A DNA stretch of 64,000 nt from Polytrichum commune (lineage: Eukaryota > Streptophyta > Polytrichopsida > Polytrichales > Polytrichaceae), in contig OX485805.1 in NCBI GenBank assembly GCA_950295325.1, forward strand, positions 19,207,501-19,271,500, in the 5' to 3' direction. The notes beneath the pieces are model-generated. The model did not search any database. It saw nothing but the letters and a program-made list of their open reading frames with translations, and was not told where the DNA came from. This document shows, in pieces, positions 34,141 through 45,229 of this stretch (within the stretch, counting starts at the first letter, position 1; each line of letters begins with the position of its first letter). The translations under genes were made by a program, and so were the position numbers.

Positions 34141-37100
34141 ATGGAAGATTCTTGTGGGTTTTGGATGGCAGGTCTTGTTATTATGTGGGGTTCATCGATG
34201 ACTCCTAACAATGTACCACTGATGACTCCCAGCAAGAGCTGGCCTTACTTTGACCCTGAGTACGACACTATGAGCTCTCTCATAGATCCCCCTGAGTAAG
34301 TATATCTGTGGTTTCTCTTTCAGTTGGAGCACCTCTTCAAATGAAATACAACTTGAATTTTAGAATGGAATGGTCAATGTCATGTTCAAGTTAGTTCAAT
34401 TGCTTGCTCTCATCTGTGCAGGGTCGTGATTGACAATGATTCAGACAAAGACGCCACACTTGTAAAGGTATATTTCTCATCAATCCTTATTGTTTTCTAA
34501 GGATTATATATGCCCTATTGTTCAATTTTCAGACTGCACTCTGCCTGTCAGTGCTTTTCTCCTGACTGAGAATTTCAAGCCTTGATTTTCCTATCCTTAA
34601 CTTGCGGCGCAATAGCATAATGGCATTTATTATGTTGAGGGCCGAGGATTTTGAGTACTTCGTGGGCTCTTTTACATTCAATGTTGATAATGGATTTCAG
34701 CCTGATCACACATAAATCTTGAATATTGCGAGGACCAGTTTTGGAGTGTTAATTATGGTTCATTCTCAAGAAAAGGAGACAACAAAACTTAACTCATATC
34801 AGGAGGCTCTCAGTAATGAGCCAATTTATGAAATAGTTGCGCTGACTCTTGCCAGGTGGATAGAGTGATACCTGGTAATTGTAGAGGTCGTTAGAGCTCA
34901 AAAGACAAAGCGATTTCTCCTTTGTGCTGCGAGCTTAAAGACAATGAAGGGATGTCTGTCGATAGGCCTCCGTTACACATACAGCCCGGTGTGCTGTTGG
35001 TGCAATGGTGCACCAATTCTGCAAAGTTCTGCATGAGAGCTGTCCGAAATGATTTCTTTGGTCTTACCTTGATCTGTCTATTCATCATCTGAAAATATGA
35101 ATAACAAAGTCAAGCTCAAAAGATATCAGTAATGGCAGATTTATCATAATACCAAAAAACGAATGAAAGAAGCAACGTGATTGCATGGAGCTGAAATGCA
35201 TGGATGTACAAATTTCAGAGGATCTCTGCCAAATCTGGGTTTGACATACATTCTTATATATCCAGGTCAGCAGTCAGAACAAGCATGGCACTCTGCTTGA
35301 GGTAGTGCAAGAACTAACGGGCATGGAATTAACAATCTCGAAGGCGTACATAACGTGCGATGGTGGATGGTTTATCGATGGTGAGCTACCATTACTCTTC
35401 CTCAATCATCATTTATTAATCATTATGTTGCTGTTAAAGATCAGCACAATAAACCAATCGAAGACCCACATCCTATAGTTCCTGTCCTCATGCATTATTT
35501 CCTGCGCAGTTTTCCATGTGACGGACGAACAGGGACAGAAGATCTGCGATGAGAAACTCATTGGAAACATCCAGAAGGTTAGCACTGGTTTCAATGTTTT
35601 TTTCCATTCGCTACATGGACACCAAGAATGTGGTTGTACAGTTGCAACATCATTACATATCCTGATGACTCTGAAATCTGTCTATGCAGGCACTTACCAT
35701 GCAGAAGAAAAGATGTTCAGCTGAGTTTCAGAGGTGTCCAGGGCGATGTGTGAACACACAATCCATCGCAGAGCACACAGCCATAGAGCTCACTGGAATG
35801 GACAGGCCCGGTTTACTCTCAGAGGTTTCGGCTGTCTTGACCGAGATGAACTGTCGAGTGAATGCTGCAGAAGTATGGACCCATAAACGACGAGTGGCAT
35901 GTGTTGTTTATGTAACAGATGAGGACACCTTTGGGCCTATCGAAAATGTCAGAAAACTCGAGAGGGTAAAAGAGAAGCTTTTACCTATAATGCAGGGCTA
36001 TGATCACGAAGAACTTGCTCGATCAGACATAGCAGCGGGCTTCATACACCTGGAGAGGCGTCTGCATCAGCTTATGCTTGCCGACGAAGACTACGACTTA
36101 CCGGAGCAGCAAAGTACACCCGCTAACAAGAATGGAAAGGAAAAGCCACAGATTACAGTCCAGATCGGAAGCGAAAGGAACTACTCGGTGATCAATGTGA
36201 AGTGTCCAGATAGACCAAAGCTACTTTTTGATACAGTATGCACTTTGACGGATCTGAAGTACGTGGTGTTTCATGCCACCATCGACTCCTCTGGACCCTA
36301 TGCCCTTCAGGTGCTTTCCCTGGCTTTCTCCTCTCTGACAAGTCTCTTACCAAGTCACTATATACGCCATAAGATTCCCGAAGCGTGTCTACTGTTGCCT
36401 ACTTTGGCAGTTTCTATACATCCTATGTACACCTGTTAAAGAATTGCGCAATTTTTAATAGCTCAATTCTGCAACGCTTGATTTCTTGACTAGAATGAGC
36501 GTTCGTTGAGAAACTCGTCAGACCATGATGTGAAACTGCAGGAATATCATATCCGCCAAATGGATGGCCACACTCTTGATGCTGAGGCGAAGCAAAAAGT
36601 TAAGAAGTGTTTAGAGGCAGCTATTCAGCGCAGAACCTCTGAGGTGAACCGAGTTCTGGCCTATTTTGATCTTACTAGATCCATTGTGTAGGCTTGTAAC
36701 TTTGTGTACGTAATGTGATCAGTATTACATGGTGTGCGGGGTTAGGTCATCGATGGACTCCCTGTAATTTCTGGGTCTGAATATGTTTGAACATCCTCAA
36801 CGTGCACTTCAAACGACGGTTCCATACTGGCACTGAGTTCCTGTGTCTTGAATTTTTCAGGGTTTGAGACTAGAGCTCTGCACAAGTGACAGAGTGGGGC
36901 TCCTGACTGATGTGACGCGAATATTTCGAGAGAATGGCTTGTCTGTTACTAGAGCTGACGTTTCGACACAAGGTGATAAGGCTGTCAACATTTTCTACGT
37001 GACTGACACATATGGCCGTCCTGTGGACATGAAGACAGTGGAAGCCATTCGTCAAAACAATCCACTCCTTGGAGTGAAAGTGGTGACCGCGGCCTCCGGA

Positions 37101-37211
37101 ACTTCTTCTTGTGACGAAGAAGTTGCTTCACGGTTCTCCAAATTCATGCGTTCTTCTGAGCGCTTCCTCCAAGGTTTGACCGCTGGTTGGAGAGCTTCCA
37201 CAGTTGTGTGA
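34141..37211 (+). CDS. ACR: ACR-type ACT-domain-repeat protein, 7 exons, complete
   Basis: This encodes a plant ACR protein, a family of four tandem ACT domains thought to bind amino acids as sensors; no enzymatic activity is known for the family. Seven exons join in frame to about 485 aa: 34141-34295, 34422-34467, 35266-35380, 35510-35577, 35690-36310, 36542-36643 and 36861-37211, all with GT-AG junctions. ACT1 (about residues 53-128) has VVIDND, KHGTLLEVVQ and TCDGGWFIDVFHVTD. ACT2 (159-228) has GMDRPGLLSEV and VVYVTDEDT. ACT3 (293-366) has CPDRPKLLFDTV, and ACT4 (372-435) has SDRVGLLTDVTRIF and VNIFYVTD. A stop at 34111 is in frame upstream; the first in-frame ATG is 34141, with alternatives at 34165, 34183, 34198 and 34222. 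No transit peptide is obvious. The family call is firm; the member number and exact start are not. Confidence 0.93.
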
Positions 37212-38665
37212 TTTGCTGAATACTCCCCCATCACCATTTGCGGATATTAAATACTCGACCACCCCTCGTAGTTTGGTCAGCATATCATTACGTCAACTTA
37301 ATCCCCCAAGAGCCCTTGTAATGGGCATACTGAACCTCTTCGTGCCCACTGAGATCCGGTGTTCAATCAAGCACAGGAGGCCTATAGTGCGTCAACTGCG
37401 AAAGTTGCGGGTAAGTTGGCAGAACAGCCACGGTGTTAACCTCTGGGTTAAGAGGGCTGAATCTGCCAACCTCCGGCAACAAGATGTCAGCGGTGACGCA
37501 CCTATGGCACAACCGGTCAGAGGGCGAGCTGCATTCTACTGCGGTACATGTATCCCCTCTAGGCTTACACACAGATCAACTCTCAACACGAAAGCAGGAT
37601 GATATTCACCAGGGTTTGATCATACCAACGTAGCAGGAACAGGCTCGATGCTGGTAAAAGGACCGGCCGTTTACCTTCACATCCGACTGTTTCCAGAGAG
37701 ATTGAGAAACGGAGAACAGACACCTGAATCTGCAAAGACAGGATCCCTACACGATTTGCAACGAGGATCAACTTTTTCCACGCCTCAGCAGGTATATGTG
37801 GTTCTATCCCATACGACCAGGGATGGATTTGTATATTATGGTAAGGGCACGTTTACATTCCGGAGACAATCCTATCTTGGTGTCCAGGTGGAAAAGTGGC
37901 GTTGAGCTTGTCAGCATCTGTCAAACAAAATCTCCAAGAAGTTTACCGAATGACTGTTGAGCGTTTGTCTGTTACTAGGTTATTACATGACATTCTCACT
38001 ATGGGCACTTAGCAGAAACACACTTAAAATGGCACTTGCCTCTCACCCTCGAAGGGCTTGTAAATATTGGATAGATGTATCCTTGAACTCAAACTCAGCG
38101 TTCTGTACAAGTTTTGCCTACATTCTTTCTTCTGTCTAAATAGGTTTGGCAGACTTTAAGTCGCATGTAGACTGTGTACTTCTTTTCACGGTCCTGAACT
38201 AAGAAGATTGTGAGATGATATAAGAGAAGATCAGTGGCCTGTGGTGGATTCGGAGAGAGGGATTTATCGCATACCACCGTACCTCTCATCCATCAAACAT
38301 AAAATCTTGGACGAATCATTTGAGATCTTCAATCCTCCGATGATTTGATCTCAAATGACTTGCACTAGACTAATTCGGGGTCCTTAATCCTAATTCCGGT
38401 TATCAAATTAATGAAAAATAATAACCACCGGGCTGCATGCTACTCTTCTTTGCGATAACTCCTCCCGTCCGCTGGAATCATTTCTAATTTATCTTCTGAT
38501 CCATTTCATCAACATCGCTCTAGATTCAAAAACGTCCTTGGAAGTCCTCTGGCTGCTTTGGAAGCTCCAATCCACCTTTTGTGTATAAATATGGGATAGA
38601 AACAGTGTATGTACAAACCTATATGATATCTTAAACATAATTAGCTAGCGGTGTCTGCCAAGCTA
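37212..38665. other. ACR 3' flank and intergenic
   Basis: This is the probable ACR 3' UTR and spacer. No clear polyadenylation signal can be singled out. There is no further gene before the MITE at 38666. Confidence 0.4.
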
Positions 38666-38888
38666 CACCAAATATGATATGTAGTGTGACTTACTATTTG
38701 AATTTGAATTTATACGGCGTCATATCTTTTTAGTATTGAATTAAGTTTTTACCAAGTAAAGTTGTCGATGTTCTATAATGTCCAAACCACCAATTTAACA
38801 TTTGTTGGTAAAATATGAGGTGTATAGTAAATAGATATAGCATTGCATAATTTCAAATAGTAAGTCACACTAAATATCAAATTTAGTG
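38666..38888. mobile_element. Family A1 MITE, second copy, 223 bp
   Basis: It has the same termini (CACCAAATATGATATGTAGT and the inverse of CACTAAATTTGATATTTAGT) with flanking TA on both sides. The interior aligns with 7178-7395: TACCAAG(C/T)AAAG.TGT, GATGTTCTATA.TGT, and TAGCATTGC(G/A)TAATT. A (CT)n tract follows directly downstream at 38914. Confidence 0.85.
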
Positions 38889-38913
38889 TAGTGGCGACTC
38901 TGGAAGTCTCGTA

Positions 38914-38954
38914 ATCTCTCTCTCTCTCTCTCCCTCTCTCTCTCTCTCCCTCTC
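38914..38954 (+). repeat. (CT)n microsatellite
   Basis: An interrupted CT tract of about 40 bp just downstream of the family A1 MITE. Confidence 0.95.
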
Positions 38955-39169
38955 ATACAAGAGGTTGAATAGCCAACACCAAATGCATTAAGAACCAAGG
39001 AAGATGTGTCCACTTTCGGGGGAGGTGCAACCCCTCATGAACGGACTCATGTAGCCATGACCCAAAACAACACGTTTGACCACTTTCAATAAATTATAGT
39101 AGAAAATTGCATTAAGAGCAATTATAGATAACTTGTGTGGTTCACAAGCCTAATTCAATTACTCATCTT

Positions 39170-39480
39170 AATAAGTCACCGATGGATGTGTGGTTAGTGT
39201 GGATCTAAGAACACATGTTTATTAGATACACGCTCAAAACGTGTTAAGCATTCTAAGTTAGAAGTCAACACGATTAGGGAGACCTGTATGATCAATTAAT
39301 GAGGGAGTCCTCATTTTAATGACAAAGCAATTCACAAACTTCGGAAATATTAAGGAAATTGGCAATAGCCACAATTTTTAGTAGCTAATCACCTTCATGT
39401 TGGGTAGGAATCCTTTGCAAACTATCTTGCACTTGTTGCATGTTTCATATTCCTTTGAGAAGTGGGTGCAAAGCTAAAGG
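39170..39480 (+). repeat. Family C diverged copy
   Basis: It carries AAGAACACATGTTTATTAGA, AACACGATTAGGGAGACCTG, AATTAATGAG, a CTTCGGAAATATTAAGGAAA core, and TTCCTTTGAGAAGTGGGTGC. The order matches family C. Confidence 0.45.
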
Positions 39481-39697
39481 TATCCTCTATGAACACCAAA
39501 GTTTGCAACTTTTTTAATAACTAAAGCACACACAATTATTAATTCAAAACCACCAACAATACACTCAAAAAAAGTCCATGCACTACTGAACACCGACACA
39601 CAAACCATATGATACCTAAAGACATCATCAACATTCAAAAGACAACCAAAGGATTAGAAAGAAGAACGACGGCAATGACCATCACTCAGATGGCAAT

Positions 39698-40287
39698 CCC
39701 GGGTACGCAACTCCCATATTATACGCAGGGGGCATCGTACTTAAAACGGCTTAGAGGACGGCTTTTGTAAAAAATATATCAAATTATATCAAATTAAAAT
39801 GATCAAAAAGTTGCGTGAAGACCAAATTAAATAAAATGAGATGAAAAAAAAGTTGGGTAAAGACCAAATTAAATAAAATGAGATGAAAAAAAAGTTGGGT
39901 GAAGACCAAATTAAATAAATGAGATGAAAAAAAAGTTGGGTTGCATATTTATTAAGCCTCCCATTAAAATTATAAGCCACGAATAGTTGCCTCCCATTAA
40001 AATTATAACTCATTCACAATGTTAAAATTTTATTAAAAAGTCCAAAAAGTTGGGTAGTTTGACCTATGGTACTTGTATTAAAAAAAATCATATAATTAGG
40101 TTTTTAATGCAATTATATGCTTCAAAATATATTCATTTCCTATATATAATTACATTTTTGGATTCCTTGTTAGAAGGGCTACAAGGGTTTCCTACATTAA
40201 AACAAATTGTATCACTCAATATTGGACTAAAACGCAGTATAAGTGATTATAATCAGGACCATATAATACGGGAGTTGCGTACCCGGG
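39698..40287. mobile_element. hAT-like non-autonomous element, 590 bp, 8-bp TSD
   Basis: The left TIR CCCGGGTACGCAACTCCC, then ATATTATA, is matched by the right end inverse CCCGGGTACGCAACTCCC, then GTATTATA. ATGGCAAT flanks both sides exactly (39690-39697 and 40288-40295). An 8-bp duplication is the hallmark of the hAT superfamily; CCCGGG termini are not the classic CAG ends, so the assignment rests on TSD length. The interior contains a 42-bp tandem array and no transposase. Confidence 0.88.
39809..39945 (+). repeat. 42-bp tandem array inside the hAT-like element
   Basis: AGTTGGGTGAAGACCAAATT followed by AAATAAAATGAGATGAAAA starts at 39809, 39851, 39893 and 39934 (periods 42, 42, 41). Units are almost identical, so the expansion is recent. 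A second short direct repeat (GCCTCCCATTAAAATTATAA) lies at 39956 and 39991. Confidence 0.85.
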
Positions 40288-40295
40288 ATGGCAAT

Positions 40296-41384
40296 TAAAG
40301 GTGAAATTAAGCATATCAAAACTTCACGAGCTAAGACTTTTGTTGACATGTTTGTTGGCATACATCATCGTAACACAACATGCACACTCCCATCCAAAAA
40401 AATTGCTTCACAAACAAATACAAGGAATTGGGATAAGTTTTTGGACTTGTTTGTGACAAAATGGGTTCAAGCAAGTAGTGTTCAACCTCCAAACTGTACA
40501 TGGTTTGATGTGGAAAGAGGTGGTCCCAAAAGTTTCACCCAACTCTCAAAATATGTTCCAATACGTGACAAGCTAACATGCTCTTAGTAGAACGTTTTCT
40601 CAAAGAAGGATCAAACCCATGGTTTTGTTCCTCTTTGAGGGACGTTATGGATGACTCTATTCACTTTCAAATGCACATGGGTTAGGGTAATATATGCTTC
40701 AAAGGTACATTAAATCTTTATGTTCTCGATGAGAACATGCATATTTTTTTCTCACGGGCCAAACTGCACGACACGGAGCAAGGACTTATCAAATACAAGC
40801 GTATCTCTCATTCATCCAACATGGAAACGTCGAAGTAGTATGCAATGCACAATTACTTTTTTGTTTATGTGATTTGATGCTAAAATTAGCCTCAAAAACC
40901 TTGAATTACTCTAGATGAAGTCATTTTGAGACGAATCGCCCACAAACCTATATGACTTATGATACTTATGGTCTATATGGCACTTTTTTGGGGTCAAGTC
41001 GATGTGCTCATATGAAACCAATTCCCTCTTGGCCACAATGCTGGTAGGGTAAGTTAAGTTAATGTGTTTGGGTTTCTTCAAGAGTTCAACTCTTACAAAA
41101 AAAAATTGACACAAATGCAAACAATTTGTATTGTGACCTCATAGGAGTTAGTGGGAAATATGACTTGAACCTTATTCCACAATTCAACCCTCACCTCTTT
41201 ATTCCCTCCCTTGTTGGATAGCCGAAAAGCACTCTATAAAATTGGATGAGATATGGATGAACATATATGTGTTGAAGCAACATTCATTGATGGATGTGGA
41301 TGACTGGCAGTGGACGAAGTTTCTGCATAAACGTCTTCGTCAACGAACGGACTTAGTGTGGTCGTCCGCGGGTCGAAGGGTCCT
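40296..41384. other. Spacer between the hAT-like element and RPL17
   Basis: A 99-codon frame starts in the TSD (40288-40587) and is continuous with the frame left of the element. It has no known domain. The rest is AT-rich spacer. Confidence 0.35.
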
Positions 41385-41500
41385 GTTAGGGTTTGAAATG
41401 AGGATACAGCCCCCGAGAGGCTCAAACCCTAACTCTTTCTAGTGTTGTTAGCGCGGCTCTCCGTCGCTCTATCTCTCTTTGCACCTCCGCCCCTTTAGCG
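41385..41500 (+). promoter_or_regulatory. RPL17 core promoter/leader with telo-box pair and pyrimidine tract
   Basis: TTAGGGTTT (41386-41394) and AAACCCTAA (41424-41432) are telo-boxes in opposite orientation. They form a perfect 12-bp inverted repeat (41385-41396 with 41422-41433). A pyrimidine-rich stretch from about 41455 to 41495 runs into the ATG. Telo-boxes are established elements of plant ribosomal-protein and replication-gene promoters; the pyrimidine tract resembles a TOP-like leader. The transcription start is not determined. Confidence 0.7.
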
Positions 41501-42808
41501 ATGGTGAAGTACGCGAGGGAGCCCGATAATCCGACCAAGGGTAAGCTTTCTTCTTTGGATTCTTCTTCCTCCTTTGCGCCAGCCGAATGAATATGCTTGC
41601 TCATCGCATATGGGAAGCATACGGAGCCCACGTATGATAAGACGATGGAATAGCTTCTGTGAGGAGGGCCTGAATTTTTTCAACCAGTCTAACGTTTTTC
41701 AAATTTTGTATCTTTGCAGCCTGCAAGGCCAGGGGTTCGGACCTTCGTGTGCACTTCAAGGTATGCAGTCTTTGCATTAGTGTTTTGAGGATTTAACTTG
41801 TCCAGTATTTGTTTTCTTACTGAATCATTTCATCGTATCGATGCCGCGTTCGATTGGATGTAGATTTACAAACTGTCGGTGGTTAGTATCTTGTGTGTCT
41901 GAGAATTGGGGTTGTCTTTCAGAACACTCGGGAAACAGCGCAGGCAATCAAGGGGCTTACGCTTGTAAAGGCCAAGCGTTATCTTGAGGATGTTCTTGCC
42001 CACAAGCAAGCTATTCCTTTCCGCCGGTTTTGCGGTGGAGTTGGGCGAACTGCCCAAGCCAAGTCACGTCACTCTAATGGCCAGGGGCGTTGGCCAGTGA
42101 AGTCAGCAACCTTTTTGCTGGGTTTACTGAAGAATGCAGAGAGCAATGCTGAGGTATACGTCCATGTATTTTTTCTACACTAGAACGTAGAAGGGTGCAT
42201 TATTACTCGTATCTTGAGTTCTCTCCGTCGTACTCTATGTAGTACGGATGATCTGGTTCTTACACTTCACATGCAACACATACAGGTGAAGGGTTTGGAC
42301 GTAGACACTCTAACGATTTCTCACATTCAAGTGAACCAAGCCCAAAGGCAGCGCCGTCGTACTTACAGGGCCCATGGACGTATCAACCGTAAGTTTATGA
42401 ATATGCTGTTTCTGAGACCTGTTTGCTGAACTGTAAAGCAAGCTATACCTAGTTCCGACATTTGTAACGATTCTTCTTGTAGTTCCCTGTCGGCAATCAA
42501 ATAACATCTGAGAAATTATGGTGTGCAGCATATATGTCTTCTCCCTGCCACATTGAGCTGACCCTCTCCGAGAAGGAGGTGCCAGTGAAAAAGGAGGTAA
42601 GTCGTTCGGCCGGTTCATAATTGTGACGTGTTACTTGTTGATTTGGATCTCTTTTAAATGCTGGTCATTGGCAATTATCACTTAGTTTCCTTTCCTGTCC
42701 GTCTAATATGTAATCTGATTGCATTTTATTTTACAGGAGGAAGAGATTGCACCAAGGAAGCCACGCAAGCAGCAGGCACGTCTCAGAAGTGGTGCTACTT
42801 CGGCTTGA
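41501..42808 (+). CDS. RPL17: 60S ribosomal protein L17 (uL22), 6 exons, complete
   Basis: uL22 is a component of the cytosolic large subunit that lines the nascent-peptide exit tunnel. Exons 41501-41540, 41720-41760, 41923-42153, 42286-42388, 42529-42596 and 42737-42808 join to 184 aa, near the plant length of about 175. Landmarks are [20 protein letters not shown] at the N terminus, [18 protein letters not shown], then [60 protein letters not shown] and [17 protein letters not shown]. The tail is acidic then basic ([19 protein letters not shown]). Introns are 132-179 nt. The start is fixed by the conserved MVKYARE and lies behind a pyrimidine-rich leader. Family identity is certain; I saw no C/D-box snoRNA in its introns. 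Confidence 0.97.
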
Positions 42809-45229
42809 TGAGTAGATTTGAAACGCTTTTAATGCCATTAAGATGCTTCATTGTAACTTTGGCAGCGGTGCAATATATTCATGCGTTTGTTATGTGATCT
42901 ATCATGTGTCATGCTTCTTTGATTCCCACTAGTATTGGTCTTTGAAATTGGTTTTGCGGCCAGTGAGGACTAAACAAGAACTTACCTACATTGCCTGAAC
43001 CTTGATGTAAAAATCTTCAATATATCTGAGGCCGTAAATTAAACTGCTTGCTGTATTTGGTTAGTACAGATGTGATGGTCGGTTGACCATGGGACACAAT
43101 GTGTTGGATTTGTGTGAATTGAGGGGTTTGGCAAATGCGGATTGAGAAAAAGTGAGGGCACAGGAATAGCTAGCAATTGCAATCGTGTCTTTTGATAACT
43201 TTGCTTGACATGATCATCCCATAGCTATGTTCCAAGAGGTCTTGATATGTAGTTATCACGTCCATAATTTGTATGTTACATAATCATCTGTACTCTGTTT
43301 GTTTTTCATGCTGATTTAGACAACGCACATAGGAGCTACCTGTTTCATGCGCGTTAGACCTAGTTCTTCCGTAATCGCAGAAGTATATTTGGATGTTGAG
43401 TGGGGAAGTTGTTAAAAGCCCTTTTACTCAATTGATGCCCACTCAATGAAATGATTTGCCGGGTACACAGAAGGACGAATTATACGGGAGCACGTGTATT
43501 TCTTTAAGGAATAGGCACATATGCACTTCATTGAACCTTAATGAACTGCCTGGTTTTCAATCCAGATTGCGTTGATATCCTATCTTGCAATATGCAACAA
43601 TAGCAATTTGCGTGTAAACCATGAACGTGGGCTGACGTGCAATATCATACCCGAACGTAACTACACTGATTATCACAATTACTGTAGGCGGGCTAATAAG
43701 TAGTGAAGGAGATGCTATATTTCTTTACGCTATGAAATTAGTGCCACCGAAAGATCTGGGAAGCACATTTTTCCTCGGCACTGTTCATAGCCGCAATGTT
43801 CACTAGAAGGACTGGCACTTTTCATCCTAGCACTATACCCTGATAAGTATATGTTTGCAAATAAATGTTTTGATCACTCCACAAGCACCTTAGAACGTGC
43901 ACTTTTCTTCTTAAAATGTATGATAAAAGGGCATATATTTGTAAATTTAATATCATTCAGTAAAAATCCCAGCCCTCACTAAATTTGAGATTTGGCAAAA
44001 TAATGCATGTTGCGGGAATTGGGATAAACAATGCAAGTTAGTAGGCTTAGATAACTCCATGACAGCTCTATTGTAAACACTGGTTCCAGCTAAATAAGTA
44101 TCAAACAAACGTCAAAAATGATGCAAATGCACTTGGAAACCAGGTTGAACAAAGTTTAAAACAAGTGAGAAACGTTGCCAAGTGCTTAAAATTCCCACTA
44201 GCTATGTGTCCTCTTGACCCCTAAAGTATGGTTTGGGACAAGTTAGCTTCATAGCTAGCTTATCTTGTACATTAAAGAGACAAGAGGGCAGTGTTATATT
44301 CAGGATATTCATGGCATTCAACTTCCCTGGTGAATCGGAAACAGCAGGAAAGGGATAGAAAACCTGATGGTTTTCTTTGATTCTTTCCCCTAACATGCTG
44401 CTGCCTTCATTTCGCAAAATATGGTACTTGTTTCTATCATGCTTTTTGAAGTACTGTTTCAGATGACACAGTGCTCTAAGATATGGTGGCATTACTCAGT
44501 TACTTATCTAAATCAGACACCGAGTTACTTATCTAAATCAATATTTGAGTGGCATGTGGACCTATGAACAGTCATCAAAAAGTAATGGTTCAAAAGAGAT
44601 TAGCCTACGTGCTTAGATTTTGATAACAATTCTAGGCTCCAAAGTCAAAATAATTAGGCACATCTATATGACCATTTGATAAGACATCCATGCCAGCTCC
44701 AAAAGTAATGAGGAAAGTAGCTACAGGCCCAATCTGGAATTGGCAATGAGATGTGGGTGCAGAGCTATTAAGTGCGAACTGCTCATCTTATCTACTCCAT
44801 CTTACAGTTCTAGTCAAGATATAATTTCTCACAATCTCATGAATGAAAATGAAATTGATTCTCACATGTCATCTTCTACAAAGCCTACAAAGTCTTGTAT
44901 AGAGTGTACATTGAAAAAGATGAGATAAAGAATCTTCATTCAATCTTTCTTTTTCTTCTTTCTCTTTTTTTGTGTTGTTATCGACCTTACTAGTACATGG
45001 ACACCCACCACATTGCTCGCTTAGCATATTGCGACACTTGGATAGACTGCCATGGAAGCACAGAAACGGGAGAAATCTCTCAAGGGTTTTGAGGGTGTAC
45101 GTGATTAGTGTTGTGCTCACTGTCTTGTATGCATGTTTACCTCACAAGCTTCATATTGAATTGAAAAATGGAGATACAGGTATTGAGCAGAAAATCTTGG
45201 ATTGTATAAAAAAATTTACGACTAACATT
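42809..45229. other. Convergent intergenic between RPL17 and RPS13
   Basis: It contains the two 3' ends and one family C copy (44500-44770). No other gene or element was recognised. Confidence 0.45.
44500..44770 (+). repeat. Family C diverged copy between RPL17 and RPS13
   Basis: TCAGTTACTTATCTAAATCA and GAGTTACTTATCTAAATCA are a local duplication. GAGTGGCATGTGG, TACGTGCTTA.ATTTTGATAA, GCTCCAAAAGTAATGAGGAA and AGTAGCTACAGGCC follow in family C order. Confidence 0.5.

Noticed and set aside
36311-36439. Continuation of the ACR exon 5 frame to a stop at 36437
   Set aside because: The donor at 36311 and acceptor at 36541 restore the conserved ACT3 sequence (GPYALQ then EYHIRQMDG), so the read-through is intronic.
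41541-42736. Box C/D snoRNAs in RPL17 introns
   Set aside because: CTGA-like D boxes occur, but no matching RTGATGA C box at suitable spacing was found in any of the five introns.
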